Assembly: GCA_050873965.1 (NCBI GenBank)
Contig: JBNMJS010000031.1
Span: forward strand, 1 to 19,107
DNA from: UBA2883 sp050873965
GTDB taxonomy: Bacteria; Cyanobacteriota; Vampirovibrionia; Gastranaerophilales; Gastranaerophilaceae
Direction of reading: 5' to 3'
Length of the DNA: 19,107 nucleotides
The position numbers and the translations under genes are program-made. Positions 5,797 to 14,025 of this stretch are shown piece by piece (the first letter of the stretch is position 1; the number at the start of each line of letters is the position of its first letter). Under the pieces are notes generated by a model, which was given only the letters and a program-made list of their open reading frames with translations, searched no databases and was not told where the DNA came from.

Positions 5797-7880
5797 TGGC
5801 AGCCGAAGGTGGTAGCAAACCGATAAGTGAAATATGTTTAGCATGTTTTGTGTGTATCCTCATCTTAATCTTATTGATGGAGATGCCTAATTGGGTTATC
5901 AACTTTTCAATCAGTTTGAATATTACTTTAGGTATTGTGCTTTTGATGATTTCATTATATATTCAAAAGCCTTTGGAATTGGCAGCATTCCCAACGATTA
6001 TTCTTTTGGGTACAATGTTTCGTCTGGTATTGTCTATTGCATCAACTCGTCTTATCTTGTCAAAAGGTGAGGCAGGTGAAGTAATTCACGCATTCGGTAC
6101 ATTTGTTACCGGTGGTAATATGGTTGTAGGTGGTGTAATCTTCTTAATTATTACAGTTGTACAGTTCATGGTTATCACAAAGGGTGCTGAACGTATCGCC
6201 GAAGTATCTGCCAGATTTGCGTTAGATGCGATGCCTGGTAAACAGATGACTATCGACGCCGATTTTAACGCAGGTTTGATATCTCCAGAAGAAGCCGTAA
6301 AGAAACGTGAGGACTTACAAAGGGAATCAAGTTTATTCGGTTCTATGGATGGTGCTATGAAGTTCGTAAAAGGTGATACTATGGCTGGTATCATCATTGT
6401 TGTTATCAACATTGTTGGTGGCTTGTGTGTTGGTTGTTTGATGAATCAAATGCCTGTTGCTGATGCTGTTGGTAAATATACAATCTTAACGATTGGTGAT
6501 GGTTTGGCATCTCAAGTTCCATCACTTTTGATGTCAATTGCAGCAGGTATCGTGATGACTCGTGCATCTGCTAGTGCATCTTCACTTGGTTCAGATTTGA
6601 CATCACAAATTATGAGTAAACCTTATTCATTATTCTTTGCAGCTGCGTTCTTGTTCTTGATTACAATAACGTGTCCGATTACAGGTTTGCCATTTTTCCC
6701 ATTCTTGTTATTCTCAATTGGTTTGACAGTTGCTGGATTCTCAGTATTGATTAATGCTGATGTTCAATCTCAACTTGGTCAATTAGAAAATGTTCGTCAA
6801 AATATGCAAGACCTTGTTAACCCTAACAAGATGTACGAACGTTTGGGTGTTGATGTATTGAGTTTGCAAGTTGGTGCTGGTTTGTTGGTAATTGCTGATC
6901 CTGATCAAGAAGGTCAATTGTTGGCTAAGATTGCTGCTTTACGTCAAAGAGTTACTGATGAGTTGGGTTACATTTTGCCAAACATTCGTATTATGGACTC
7001 ATCTGCTCTTGAATCTAATGAATATATGATTTCAATCCGTGGTAATACAGTAGCGACAGGTTATGTATATCCAGGGAAATTTATGGTTATTGCAGATCAA
7101 TGGGATGCTGTTAGAAAGAATGTTCCTGACGATGCGATTATTGCTGTTGATCCTACATATCAAACTCAAGCATATTGGGTTAGTGCAGAAGATGCTCAAG
7201 AAGCGAAATCTGTTACAGCAGTTGATGCAACAGATGTACTTGTTACTCACTTGCAAGAGTGTGTTCGTAAGCACGTAGATGAAGTTATGACAAAAACTGA
7301 TGTCTTGAAACTTATGGAACTTGTTCGTTCTCAAGATCCTACTCTTGTTAACGACTTAGTACCTGCTATTATTTCAACTTCAGACTTGAGAAAGATTTTT
7401 GTTAACCTTATTCGAGAAAAAGTTTCTATCAAGGATATTATCTTTGTATTTGAACGATTGTGTGACTATGCGAGATTTTCAAAAGAACCGGATATTCTGT
7501 CGGAACGTTTGAGGGCAGCGTTAGGTCGTCAAATCTGTTTGACAAACGTTCAAGAAGACAATATTTTATATGCTTTAACGTTGTCACCTGAATGGGAAAA
7601 AATTCTTGATGATAGTTGTCAAAGAACAGAGTTGGGTACAATGTTCTTGTTAAATCCAATGCAAGTACAAGATTTGATTGAATCTACTGCGATGACATTG
7701 ATGAGAGCTCATCAAAATATTGGTAAACAACCTGTTATTTTATGTTCACCAAGAATCAGATTGCCATTATTCCAATTGTTAGAACGACATATTCCAACAA
7801 TTGTAGTTATTTCATATTCAGAATTGATTACAGATATTAGAGTTGAAGCAGTTGATACTATTGGTGAAAATGCAGGTTAA
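5796..7880 (+). CDS. flhA: Flagellar type III export gate protein FlhA
   Basis: FlhA is the inner-membrane gate of the flagellar type III exporter; it uses the proton motive force and docks substrate-chaperone complexes through its cytoplasmic domain. At 694 residues the length is typical. About eight membrane segments fill residues 13-325. Between segments lies the FHIPEP signature (about 129-170: GAERIAEVSARFALDAMPGK, then DADFNAGL), which identifies the FlhA/SctV family. The cytoplasmic domain covers about 345-694. The flagellar neighbours favour FlhA over an injectisome SctV. GAGGAG at 5781-5786, inside fliH, nine bases before ATG, serves as its ribosome binding site. In many genomes flhA lies next to flhB or flhF; here it follows fliH directly, in the slot usually taken by fliI. 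Confidence 0.96.
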   Translation: MAAEGGSKPISEICLACFVCILILILLMEMPNWVINFSISLNITLGIVLLMISLYIQKPLELAAFPTIILLGTMFRLVLSIASTRLILSKGEAGEVIHAFGTFVTGGNMVVGGVIFLIITVVQFMVITKGAERIAEVSARFALDAMPGKQMTIDADFNAGLISPEEAVKKREDLQRESSLFGSMDGAMKFVKGDTMAGIIIVVINIVGGLCVGCLMNQMPVADAVGKYTILTIGDGLASQVPSLLMSIAAGIVMTRASASASSLGSDLTSQIMSKPYSLFFAAAFLFLITITCPITGLPFFPFLLFSIGLTVAGFSVLINADVQSQLGQLENVRQNMQDLVNPNKMYERLGVDVLSLQVGAGLLVIADPDQEGQLLAKIAALRQRVTDELGYILPNIRIMDSSALESNEYMISIRGNTVATGYVYPGKFMVIADQWDAVRKNVPDDAIIAVDPTYQTQAYWVSAEDAQEAKSVTAVDATDVLVTHLQECVRKHVDEVMTKTDVLKLMELVRSQDPTLVNDLVPAIISTSDLRKIFVNLIREKVSIKDIIFVFERLCDYARFSKEPDILSERLRAALGRQICLTNVQEDNILYALTLSPEWEKILDDSCQRTELGTMFLLNPMQVQDLIESTAMTLMRAHQNIGKQPVILCSPRIRLPLFQLLERHIPTIVVISYSELITDIRVEAVDTIGENAG

Positions 7881-7917
7881 GTTATAGTATCTGATTAGAT
7901 GTTGTTATTATAATTTG

Positions 7918-7926
7918 TGATATAAT
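7918..7926 (+). promoter_or_regulatory. Extended -10 promoter of the dCMP deaminase gene
   Basis: TGATATAAT (7918-7926) matches the extended -10 form TGnTATAAT exactly, and no matching -35 box is needed for such promoters. The start point near 7933 would leave about 15 nt before the ATG at 7948, just enough for GGAGG (7936-7940). The same 9-mer occurs upstream of the gene at 9230. Confidence 0.6.
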
Positions 7927-7947
7927 CTAGGAAATGGAGGTATGATT

Positions 7948-8391
7948 ATGGCTATAAAACCTTGGGTAGATTATTTTTTAGATTTAGCAAAGACTTGTTC
8001 ATCACGTTCAAATTGTATAAGAGCACAGGTTGGTGCTGTTATTGTTGGTGATGATAAAAAAATTAAAGCAACTGGTTATAATGGTACTCCATCAGGTGTT
8101 GAATCTTGTTATGAACGTGGCGAATGTTATAGAATAAAAAATAATATTCAATCTGGTACAAGATATGAAACTTGTCGTTCTATTCATGCTGAACAAAATG
8201 CTATTATTCAAGCAGGTCAAGATAGATGTAAAGGTTCAACAATGTACATTTATGGACATAGTTTTATTTGTATTTTGTGTAAGAGATTTATTGTTCAATC
8301 TGGTATCAAAGAAGTATTTCTTAAAAAAGATGATAATTCTGAAATAGTAAGAGTTTCAGTTGAAGAAATTAAACGTGAATTAGAAGAATAA
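7948..8391 (+). CDS. dCMP deaminase (zinc-dependent cytidine/deoxycytidylate deaminase family)
   Basis: The 147-residue protein should convert dCMP to dUMP, feeding dTMP synthesis in the cytoplasm. Family marks in order: CSSRSNCIRAQVGAVIV (17-33), the substrate loop GYNGTPSG (43-50), the zinc and catalytic motif HAE (80-82, Glu82 proton shuttle), and the second zinc motif CxxC (108-111, CILC). The common Pro before the first Cys of that motif is replaced by Ile. Start choice: GGAGG at 7936-7940 is seven bases from ATG 7948 but only one base from the upstream ATG 7942, so 7948 is preferred. The gene lies inside the flagellar cluster, between flhA and fliJ, yet carries its own promoter and ends in a hairpin; it has no known flagellar role. 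A ComE-type late-competence deaminase protein is a less likely alternative. Confidence 0.88.
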   Translation: MAIKPWVDYFLDLAKTCSSRSNCIRAQVGAVIVGDDKKIKATGYNGTPSGVESCYERGECYRIKNNIQSGTRYETCRSIHAEQNAIIQAGQDRCKGSTMYIYGHSFICILCKRFIVQSGIKEVFLKKDDNSEIVRVSVEEIKRELEE

Positions 8392-8422
8392 TTTACTGAT
8401 TTTTATATAGAAATCAGTAAAT
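8391..8422. repeat. 12-bp perfect hairpin at the dCMP deaminase stop codon
   Basis: ATTTACTGATTT (8391-8402) pairs perfectly with AAATCAGTAAAT (8411-8422) around an 8-base loop. The first arm begins in the last base of the TAA stop codon. No T run follows on the + strand, so termination would be inefficient at best. An mRNA-end or processing element is an alternative. Confidence 0.6.
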
Positions 8423-8441
8423 AATAAATGTAGGTTTTGTT

Positions 8442-8795
8442 ATGCCATTTCGTTATAAATTACAAAAAGTTCTTGATTTTAGAATTAGAAAGAAAGAAGA
8501 ACAAGAGGCTATTGTTACAAAAGCCCGTCAAAAACTTTATGCGGCCGAACAAAAAGTTGAACAAAACAAACAAGAAATTATGCAAGTTTCTGCTGCTAGG
8601 AAACAGGCTGAATATACAATGATGGAATATTATGATAAGTATCTTCATCATTTGTGGGATAAAGCTGAGGTTTTAGAAGACGAAAGAAAAGAAGCTGAGC
8701 AGGAACTTGATATTGAAGTTAAAAAATTGATTGAATGCGAACAAAATGTTAAAGTTTTGGAGAAACATAAGGAAAAACAAAAGGAATTATATTGA
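8442..8795 (+). CDS. fliJ: FliJ-like export chaperone, shortened by an in-frame TGA
   Basis: FliJ is the coiled-coil stalk of the flagellar export ATPase. The reading frame gives 117 residues to a TGA at 8793-8795. The N terminus FRYKLQKVLDFR (3-14) and the unbroken charged heptad-type sequence that follows are typical of FliJ. The frame continues beyond the TGA with 45 more coding residues of the same character, to TAA at 8931-8933. The full length would then be 163 residues, near the usual 140-160. The product as written lacks the C-terminal helix end. Shine-Dalgarno support is poor. Neighbours (flhA, fliH) back the FliJ call, though FliI itself is absent here. Confidence 0.75.
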   Translation: MPFRYKLQKVLDFRIRKKEEQEAIVTKARQKLYAAEQKVEQNKQEIMQVSAARKQAEYTMMEYYDKYLHHLWDKAEVLEDERKEAEQELDIEVKKLIECEQNVKVLEKHKEKQKELY

Positions 8796-8933
8796 GAAGA
8801 AGAAAAGAAGGCAGAATTAAAAATGTTTTCTGAACTTGGTGTACAAAGACACTTTATTCGAGCAAGAGAAGAAGCCGAAGAAGAAGCACGTATTGAAGAA
8901 ATGCGTCGTGAAATGGAAGAAAATGGTCAATAA
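8796..8933 (+). pseudogene. fliJ: Detached C-terminal part of fliJ
   Basis: In frame with the TGA at 8793-8795, 45 codons run to TAA. They begin EEEKKAELKMFSELG, comparable to the E-x-K-x-x-D-E segment that closes many FliJ proteins, and end in a Glu/Arg-rich helix. A single substitution (for example CGA or TGG to TGA) explains the split; no frameshift is needed. An ATG at 8823, with AGAAGG about ten bases upstream, could allow reinitiation of a 36-residue fragment. A sequencing error or a strain-specific nonsense mutation are the simplest readings. Confidence 0.6.
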
Positions 8934-9229
8934 TTAGTCTAAATCTGTTATTTATCGCAGATTTGTAATAAAAATTTACAAAATTTTACATTAGTACATG
9001 ACTTGAAAAATCTTTGAAAAATCAGGCATGGTGTTCATGGGCACAAAAAATAAGACTTTTTATTAAAAACAAAAATATAAAAAGCGAATTATTTAAAAAA
9101 CAATCAAAAACCATCTTAATATTAACTTTACATTTACAAAAATCATGGCAATTTTTTTTTTCTTACGCTTTTAAATATATTAGAAGGTTGATATAATTTT
9201 CATGTAAACCTTGTTAGTATGTGTATTTT
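8934..9229. other. AT-rich intergenic region with an extended -10 promoter
   Basis: No convincing gene lies here. A 7-bp hairpin, AAATCTG (8941-8947) with CAGATTT (8958-8964), lacks a close T run and is at most a weak terminator for fliJ. TGATATAAT (9189-9197), the same extended -10 sequence as before the dCMP deaminase gene, is the likely promoter of the membrane-protein pair. Its start point near 9204 gives a leader of about 26 nt with no visible Shine-Dalgarno sequence. Confidence 0.55.
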
Positions 9230-10981
9230 ATGATTAGTCAAGTAAACAGAAACAACAACGTTAATAATATTCAAATCAACAACCATAGACAAAATAAAAA
9301 TCAGGCAAACCCTAATTTTAATGGTCGTTTAGTTGATGCAACAATAAAGGGACTTCAACATTGTGAAAAGAACCCTATGTTGAATGTTGCAATCATTGAT
9401 TTGGCTACAGCGATTATCCCAAGAACAATTTGGGAATCATTTACAAACGTTTTTGCAGGTTTTGAAGCATTTAGAAGAGAATCTTCAGGACTTATCGTAA
9501 ACTGTTTATTACCTGGCTTTATTGCATTGGGTGCAGCAAAACTTGCTAATAAAGCAATTATGGGTGGTAAAGCAGATTTATCTAGTTGTTGGGCTGGTAA
9601 TGATTCAATTAATACCGTATCTAAATATTATGAAAAAGCCCCTGAAACAGAAGCATATAAAGAAGGTATGGGTAAATTTAACGATGCTAAAAAGGCTCGT
9701 GTTTACGCTACTCATTATAATATTCTTGCTGATGCATCAGGTGTTGATGGCGATGTAAGAAGACAATATAAAGATATTAAAGGTTTTGATATTTCTGATG
9801 CAGCAGAAAAATTAACTGATGCAACTTTTGAAGAACCAAAGAAAGTTCCATTTAAAGAACGTTTCTCTAATATGTTTAAACCAAAACAAAAATCTTTAAT
9901 TCAACAAGCATTTGAAACAACTGCTGAAGGTACACATATTACTGAAAATGTAAGTTTTGGTAAGGGTAAACATACAGTAGTTACTGATTTGAAATCAGCA
10001 ATGACAGATGCAACTGCTTTAATGAAAGGTTTTGTTCAAGAAGGAGTACAAACTCCAGAAGAAATTGCAAAGATTGCAAAAAAAGGTAAGAAACTTGTTA
10101 GAGTAAAAAGTGGTGCTGCAATGGCTATTATTATTCCAATTGCTGCATCGATGCAATATATTAACAGATGGATAACAACTAAGATGTCTGGTGTTAAGGG
10201 TGCTCCAATTTATAGTGATTATGCTGCTCATAAAGATGCTCCTAAGAAAACACCTGAACAAGAAAAAGCAGACAAAGCTGCATTATTAAAACAAAAATTC
10301 ATTTCAGTTGGTTCAATGATTGGTGTTGCTTGTTTATCAATGATGAAATTGCCAACATTATCAACATTGAAAAATATTGTGGAATTTAAAGGTCAATTCC
10401 CAACAATGGATCAAGCAAGAGCAATTTCAACAGTTACGTTTGGTTCTCGTATGGCAGTTGCAGATGATAAGAATGAACTTGCAGAAGCAACCACAAGAGA
10501 TTTAGTTACATTCTCTAGCATGTATTTCTTAGGTGATTATGCCGCTAAAGGTTATGCATCATATCTAGAAAATACAAAAGGTGTTAAATTATTAAATAGA
10601 ACTAAACCAGTTAAGAAAGATGCAAACATATTTAAGAAAATAGGAAATTGGATTGTTAATACTCATTTGAAATCAACAGATGAATTGGCTGCTGATGCTA
10701 CAAGAAGTATTAAGGATATGCGACATATGCGTACACAATGTCAAGCAGTAAACTTAGGTTCATCATTGTTAATCTTAGGTTTATTAGTTCCTGTATTTAC
10801 AAGATTAAAAACTCAAAAAAATCATAAAAAAGATTTGTTAGCACAACAAAATGTTAACAATAATGGTACTACAACTACTCCACAAAACCATGTTGATGAT
10901 AGAATAAAGAATATCTCAACAAATATTCAATCAAATTCAACATTCACAGCATTCAAGAAAATAGCAACAGAAAGTAAATAG
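9230..10981 (+). CDS. Unknown multi-spanning membrane protein, first of a paralogous pair
   Basis: I do not recognise a named family. From ATG 9230 the protein has 583 residues; GTG 9221 is a possible earlier start, but it too lacks a Shine-Dalgarno sequence. The N terminus is Asn/Gln-rich without a signal peptide, then FNG at 30-32. Hydrophobic stretches lie near 48-65, 86-108, 290-312, 360-378 and 520-540, so several membrane spans are likely. The next gene encodes a relative: both have an NP..(A/V)xxD segment followed by PRTI, then a glycine-rich hydrophobic segment, then GNDSI here against SNDSI there. In the second half, FPTMDQARAISTVTFGSRMA followed by VADDKNEL matches the neighbour's APTIDQFKALFATTIMSRMI with VARDKDEL. 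The C terminus is Asn/Thr-rich and polar. It probably forms an operon with the downstream gene, two bases away. Confidence 0.7.
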   Translation: MISQVNRNNNVNNIQINNHRQNKNQANPNFNGRLVDATIKGLQHCEKNPMLNVAIIDLATAIIPRTIWESFTNVFAGFEAFRRESSGLIVNCLLPGFIALGAAKLANKAIMGGKADLSSCWAGNDSINTVSKYYEKAPETEAYKEGMGKFNDAKKARVYATHYNILADASGVDGDVRRQYKDIKGFDISDAAEKLTDATFEEPKKVPFKERFSNMFKPKQKSLIQQAFETTAEGTHITENVSFGKGKHTVVTDLKSAMTDATALMKGFVQEGVQTPEEIAKIAKKGKKLVRVKSGAAMAIIIPIAASMQYINRWITTKMSGVKGAPIYSDYAAHKDAPKKTPEQEKADKAALLKQKFISVGSMIGVACLSMMKLPTLSTLKNIVEFKGQFPTMDQARAISTVTFGSRMAVADDKNELAEATTRDLVTFSSMYFLGDYAAKGYASYLENTKGVKLLNRTKPVKKDANIFKKIGNWIVNTHLKSTDELAADATRSIKDMRHMRTQCQAVNLGSSLLILGLLVPVFTRLKTQKNHKKDLLAQQNVNNNGTTTTPQNHVDDRIKNISTNIQSNSTFTAFKKIATESK

Positions 10982-10983
10982 TA

Positions 10984-12663
10984 ATGAACATCAGTTTAAC
11001 AAAAAATTCTCAACAACATTATGTATCCCAAAGAAATGAAGCAAAAAATCAAAATTCTAATAAGAATGTTTCATTCAAAGGGATTACACCAGTAATTGAT
11101 TATTTAACAACAAACCCTGTATGGGGTGCAACTGCTGTTGACGTTGTATCAATGGGTGGCCCAAGAACTATTATTGATACTAAAAAAAGAGGTGCTGCTG
11201 CTGGTGCTGAAACTGGTTTTAGAGAATTCTCATCTACTATTAATGATGCTGCTGTTGGTTTATATGGCTTGTTAGCAGGTACTGTTCTTGCTGGTATGGT
11301 ATCTAAGAAATTTGGTGTTAAAAATCCTCAAAGAATTTTTGCATCAAATGATTCTATTGATGTACATTCTGATATGTGGAAAACTCATAAGGGTAATGTT
11401 GATTCATATATCGGTGATTATATAGATAGTTTCCGTGGTTATAATCCAAACGATGCTAGAGCAGATGAAAAAGGCTTTGTAAAAATTGCTGAAGAATACA
11501 AGCAAGGCATCTTCGAAGATATGAAAACATTGGCTAATGATGGATTATCTAAGAAAGATAGAAAAACTGTTATTGGCAGATTGAATGCTAGATTAATTGA
11601 GGCAACTGGTGCTGATTCAGAAGTTGTATTGAAACATGGTTCAAAATCTACAACTGCGTCTGTAAGTACAATGACTGATGATTTTTATAGACTTACAAAG
11701 GCACTTAAAGAAAATAAAAATCTTGGCAAAATCGATAAGTTTGTTTCAAGACTTAAAATCTTTGGTAAGAGTCGTGCAGCACTTGGTTTGGGCTTGGCAA
11801 TGGCAATTTCTGCAAGTACTCAACCTATCAATGTTTATTTGACAAAGAAAAGAACTGGTTGCGATGGTTTCCCTGGCATGCCTGGTAGAGAAAAAGATAA
11901 GTCTTTCGGATTTAAAGTTATGAAAGGTATATCTACACTTGCTATGGGTGGACTTGCATTAGCAACTATGAAAGCAAAACCATCTCAAGTTTTGGATAAA
12001 GTACTTTATAAAGGTACTGCTCCAACAATTGACCAATTTAAAGCGTTATTTGCTACAACTATTATGTCTAGAATGATTGTTGCTAGAGATAAAGATGAAT
12101 TACGTGAAAGTGATACTAAAGATATTTTAGGTTTCTTAAACTGGTTAGTAATTGGTAACTTTGTTAATAAAGGTGTTGTTATGTCAATGCAAGACAAAAA
12201 CAATCCTGTAATTAGATATAACAAAGAAAGTTCTAAAAATGGATTTATTTACAAGCACTTTGGTGAAAAAGTAGATAAATTCTTCAATAGTAATATTGCA
12301 ACAAACAAAGAAGTTGTTTCTGATGCTTTAAGAAAACAAGGTATTTCAACAGTTAAAGCTGACGGCAAAGCAATGAAACTTGGTGAGATGATTAAATTAT
12401 TACCAAAAGGTAGTGCAGCGAGAAAAAACTTGAAGATTTTGAATATCGGTCAAGCAGCAAACTATATTTATTCTTGTGCAGTACTTGGTATGGGGATCCC
12501 AAGTTTGAATATTGCTATTACTGAATCTCTTGAAAAGAAAAGAAAAGCTAAGAGAATGGGTGCTGTTATGAATGAAAATAATCTAAACTTTGTAAATTCA
12601 AAATCTAATCTTGAAACTTTAACTTCTTTCAAAGGTAATGTTAATAACACTGTAAAAGCATAG
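10984..12663 (+). CDS. Unknown multi-spanning membrane protein, second of a paralogous pair
   Basis: The 559-residue protein is a diverged copy of the upstream one. It has a polar Asn/Gln/Lys-rich N terminus without signal peptide, SFKG at 30-33 (aligned with FNG of the neighbour), then NPVWGATAVDVVSMGGPRTI (45-64). Hydrophobic segments include GLYGLLAGTVLAGMV, ALGLGLAMAISAS, ISTLAMGGLALATM, FLNWLVIGNFV and YIYSCAVLGMGI. The DKDELRESDTKDIL stretch matches DKNELAEATTRDLV upstream. A second SFKG occurs near the C terminus (about residue 549). The ATG is two bases after the previous stop with no clear ribosome binding site, so translation is likely coupled. Function unknown; the pair may belong to a lineage-specific expanded family. 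Confidence 0.75.
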   Translation: MNISLTKNSQQHYVSQRNEAKNQNSNKNVSFKGITPVIDYLTTNPVWGATAVDVVSMGGPRTIIDTKKRGAAAGAETGFREFSSTINDAAVGLYGLLAGTVLAGMVSKKFGVKNPQRIFASNDSIDVHSDMWKTHKGNVDSYIGDYIDSFRGYNPNDARADEKGFVKIAEEYKQGIFEDMKTLANDGLSKKDRKTVIGRLNARLIEATGADSEVVLKHGSKSTTASVSTMTDDFYRLTKALKENKNLGKIDKFVSRLKIFGKSRAALGLGLAMAISASTQPINVYLTKKRTGCDGFPGMPGREKDKSFGFKVMKGISTLAMGGLALATMKAKPSQVLDKVLYKGTAPTIDQFKALFATTIMSRMIVARDKDELRESDTKDILGFLNWLVIGNFVNKGVVMSMQDKNNPVIRYNKESSKNGFIYKHFGEKVDKFFNSNIATNKEVVSDALRKQGISTVKADGKAMKLGEMIKLLPKGSAARKNLKILNIGQAANYIYSCAVLGMGIPSLNIAITESLEKKRKAKRMGAVMNENNLNFVNSKSNLETLTSFKGNVNNTVKA

Positions 12664-12680
12664 TTCTATTTGTTTATATT

Positions 12681-12709
12681 TTGTAAATAATTCTAATTAG
12701 ATATATAAT
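12681..12709 (+). promoter_or_regulatory. Sigma-70 promoter of dapL
   Basis: TTGTAA (12681-12686), a 17-bp spacer and a perfect TATAAT (12704-12709) form the best sigma-70 promoter in the window. The start point near 12716 leaves a leader of about 26 nt with GAGG at 12733-12736. Confidence 0.7.
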
Positions 12710-12741
12710 TATGTTTGTAATAATTATTTATTGAGGTATTT

Positions 12742-13929
12742 ATGAATATAAACAAGAATTATTTGAATTTAGAAGCAAGTTATTTATTTTCTACAATTGC
12801 AAAAAAGGTTAGTGAATATAGTGAGGCTAATCCTGATAAAAATATAATTAGATTAGGTATTGGTGATGTAACTTTGCCATTGTGTAATGCTGTTGTTAAT
12901 GCAATGAAATCAGCAGTTGAAGAAATGGGAGTTCAAGAAACATTCAGAGGTTATGGCCCAGAACAAGGTTATGATTTTTTGAAATCTGCAATAAAAGATT
13001 ATTATGCAAAACATAATGTTAGTCTTGAACTTGATGAAATTTTTATTAGTGATGGTGCAAAGAGTGATTTAGGTAATATTCTTGATATATTAGGAACGGA
13101 TAATACAGTTATGGTTCAAGATCCTGTTTATCCGGTATATGTTGATACAAACATTATGGCTGGTAGAAAAATTGTTTATTCTGATTCAAACGAATCTAAT
13201 GGATTTTTACCTATGCCAAATGAAAATGTAAAAGCAGATATAATTTATTTATGTTCACCAAACAATCCAACTGGTGCTGTTTATACAAAAGAACAATTAA
13301 CAGAATGGGTTAAATATGCCCGTAAAAATGATGCATTGATATTATTTGATTCTGCGTATGAGGCATTTATTTCTGATGAAACATTACCAAGAAGTATTTT
13401 TGAAATTGAAGGTGCAAAAGAATGTGCTATAGAATTTTGTTCATTCTCTAAGACTGCTGGTTTTACGGGTACAAGATGTGGTTATACAGTTGTTCCGAAT
13501 GCTCTTGTTTACGATGGTACAAAATTGAATAAACTGTGGTTAAGACGTCAAACAACAAAATTTAATGGTGTACCTTATATTGTTCAAAAAGGTGCTGCTG
13601 CTGTATTTACAGAAGACGGACAAAAAGAAATAATGAAGAATATAGGTTACTATAAAGAAAATGCTAAAATTATAACAGATGCATTGGATAAATTAGGTAT
13701 ATGGTACACAGGTGGTACAAATTCTCCTTATATTTGGTTGAAGTGTCCAAATAATATGAAATCTTGGGAATTTTTCGATTATTTATTGCATAATGTACAA
13801 ATCGTTGGTACTCCGGGTTCAGGTTTTGGTAATAATGGAGAAGGATATTTCAGATTAACTTCATTTGGTAGTCGAGAAAAGACCATTGAGGCTATGGAAA
13901 GATTGTTAAATTCTTCTTTAGCAAAATAA
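12742..13929 (+). CDS. dapL: LL-diaminopimelate aminotransferase
   Basis: DapL is a PLP enzyme that turns tetrahydrodipicolinate and glutamate into LL-diaminopimelate in one step, for lysine and peptidoglycan in the cytoplasm. The 395 residues match the family. Visible marks are RLGIGDVTLPL (37-47), FRGYGPEQGYDFL (68-80), DPVYPVYVDTN (127-137), SPNNPTGAVY (172-181), DSAYEAFI (203-210), and the PLP-lysine motif SFSKTAGFTGTRCGY (234-248, Lys237). GTPGSGFGNNGEGYFRLTSF (356-375) closes the active site, with Arg371 for the substrate carboxylate. GAGG five bases before ATG fixes the start. It has its own promoter and a strong terminator, so it is a single-gene unit. The DapL route occurs in cyanobacteria, chlamydiae and some anaerobes, which agrees with the proposed lineage. 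Confidence 0.95.
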   Translation: MNINKNYLNLEASYLFSTIAKKVSEYSEANPDKNIIRLGIGDVTLPLCNAVVNAMKSAVEEMGVQETFRGYGPEQGYDFLKSAIKDYYAKHNVSLELDEIFISDGAKSDLGNILDILGTDNTVMVQDPVYPVYVDTNIMAGRKIVYSDSNESNGFLPMPNENVKADIIYLCSPNNPTGAVYTKEQLTEWVKYARKNDALILFDSAYEAFISDETLPRSIFEIEGAKECAIEFCSFSKTAGFTGTRCGYTVVPNALVYDGTKLNKLWLRRQTTKFNGVPYIVQKGAAAVFTEDGQKEIMKNIGYYKENAKIITDALDKLGIWYTGGTNSPYIWLKCPNNMKSWEFFDYLLHNVQIVGTPGSGFGNNGEGYFRLTSFGSREKTIEAMERLLNSSLAK

Positions 13930-13943
13930 ATATTTTGAATAAA

Positions 13944-13980
13944 ATAAGGCTATTATTTCAAATAATAGCCTTATATTTAT
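13944..13980. terminator. Strong terminator after dapL, possibly bidirectional
   Basis: ATAAGGCTATTATTT (13944-13958) is perfectly complementary to AAATAATAGCCTTAT (13960-13974); in practice the last few pairs open as the loop. ATTTAT follows. AT-rich flanks on both sides would allow function on either strand. Confidence 0.8.
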
Positions 13981-13989
13981 GTTTAAAAG

Positions 13990-14019
13990 TTGCATAGTTA
14001 GATGGTTTTGTAGTAAAAT
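13990..14019 (+). promoter_or_regulatory. Promoter of the acyltransferase-nitrilase-PBP4 operon
   Basis: TTGCAT (13990-13995), an 18-bp spacer and TAAAAT (14014-14019). The -10 box ends six bases before the ATG at 14026, so the transcript would be leaderless. No Shine-Dalgarno sequence is present. Confidence 0.5.
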
Positions 14020-14025
14020 TTGTAT

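Noticed and set aside
7942..7947. ATG at 7942 as start of the dCMP deaminase gene
   Set aside because: GGAGG would be only one base away; the ATG at 7948 has the normal seven-base spacing.
8793..8830. Selenocysteine insertion at the TGA in fliJ
   Set aside because: The downstream sequence is purine-rich and forms no SECIS-like hairpin, and FliJ has no redox role.
9014..9196. Open frame of 60 codons before the membrane-protein pair
   Set aside because: It has no ribosome binding site or plausible start, an unlikely amino-acid make-up, and overlaps the promoter at 9189-9197.
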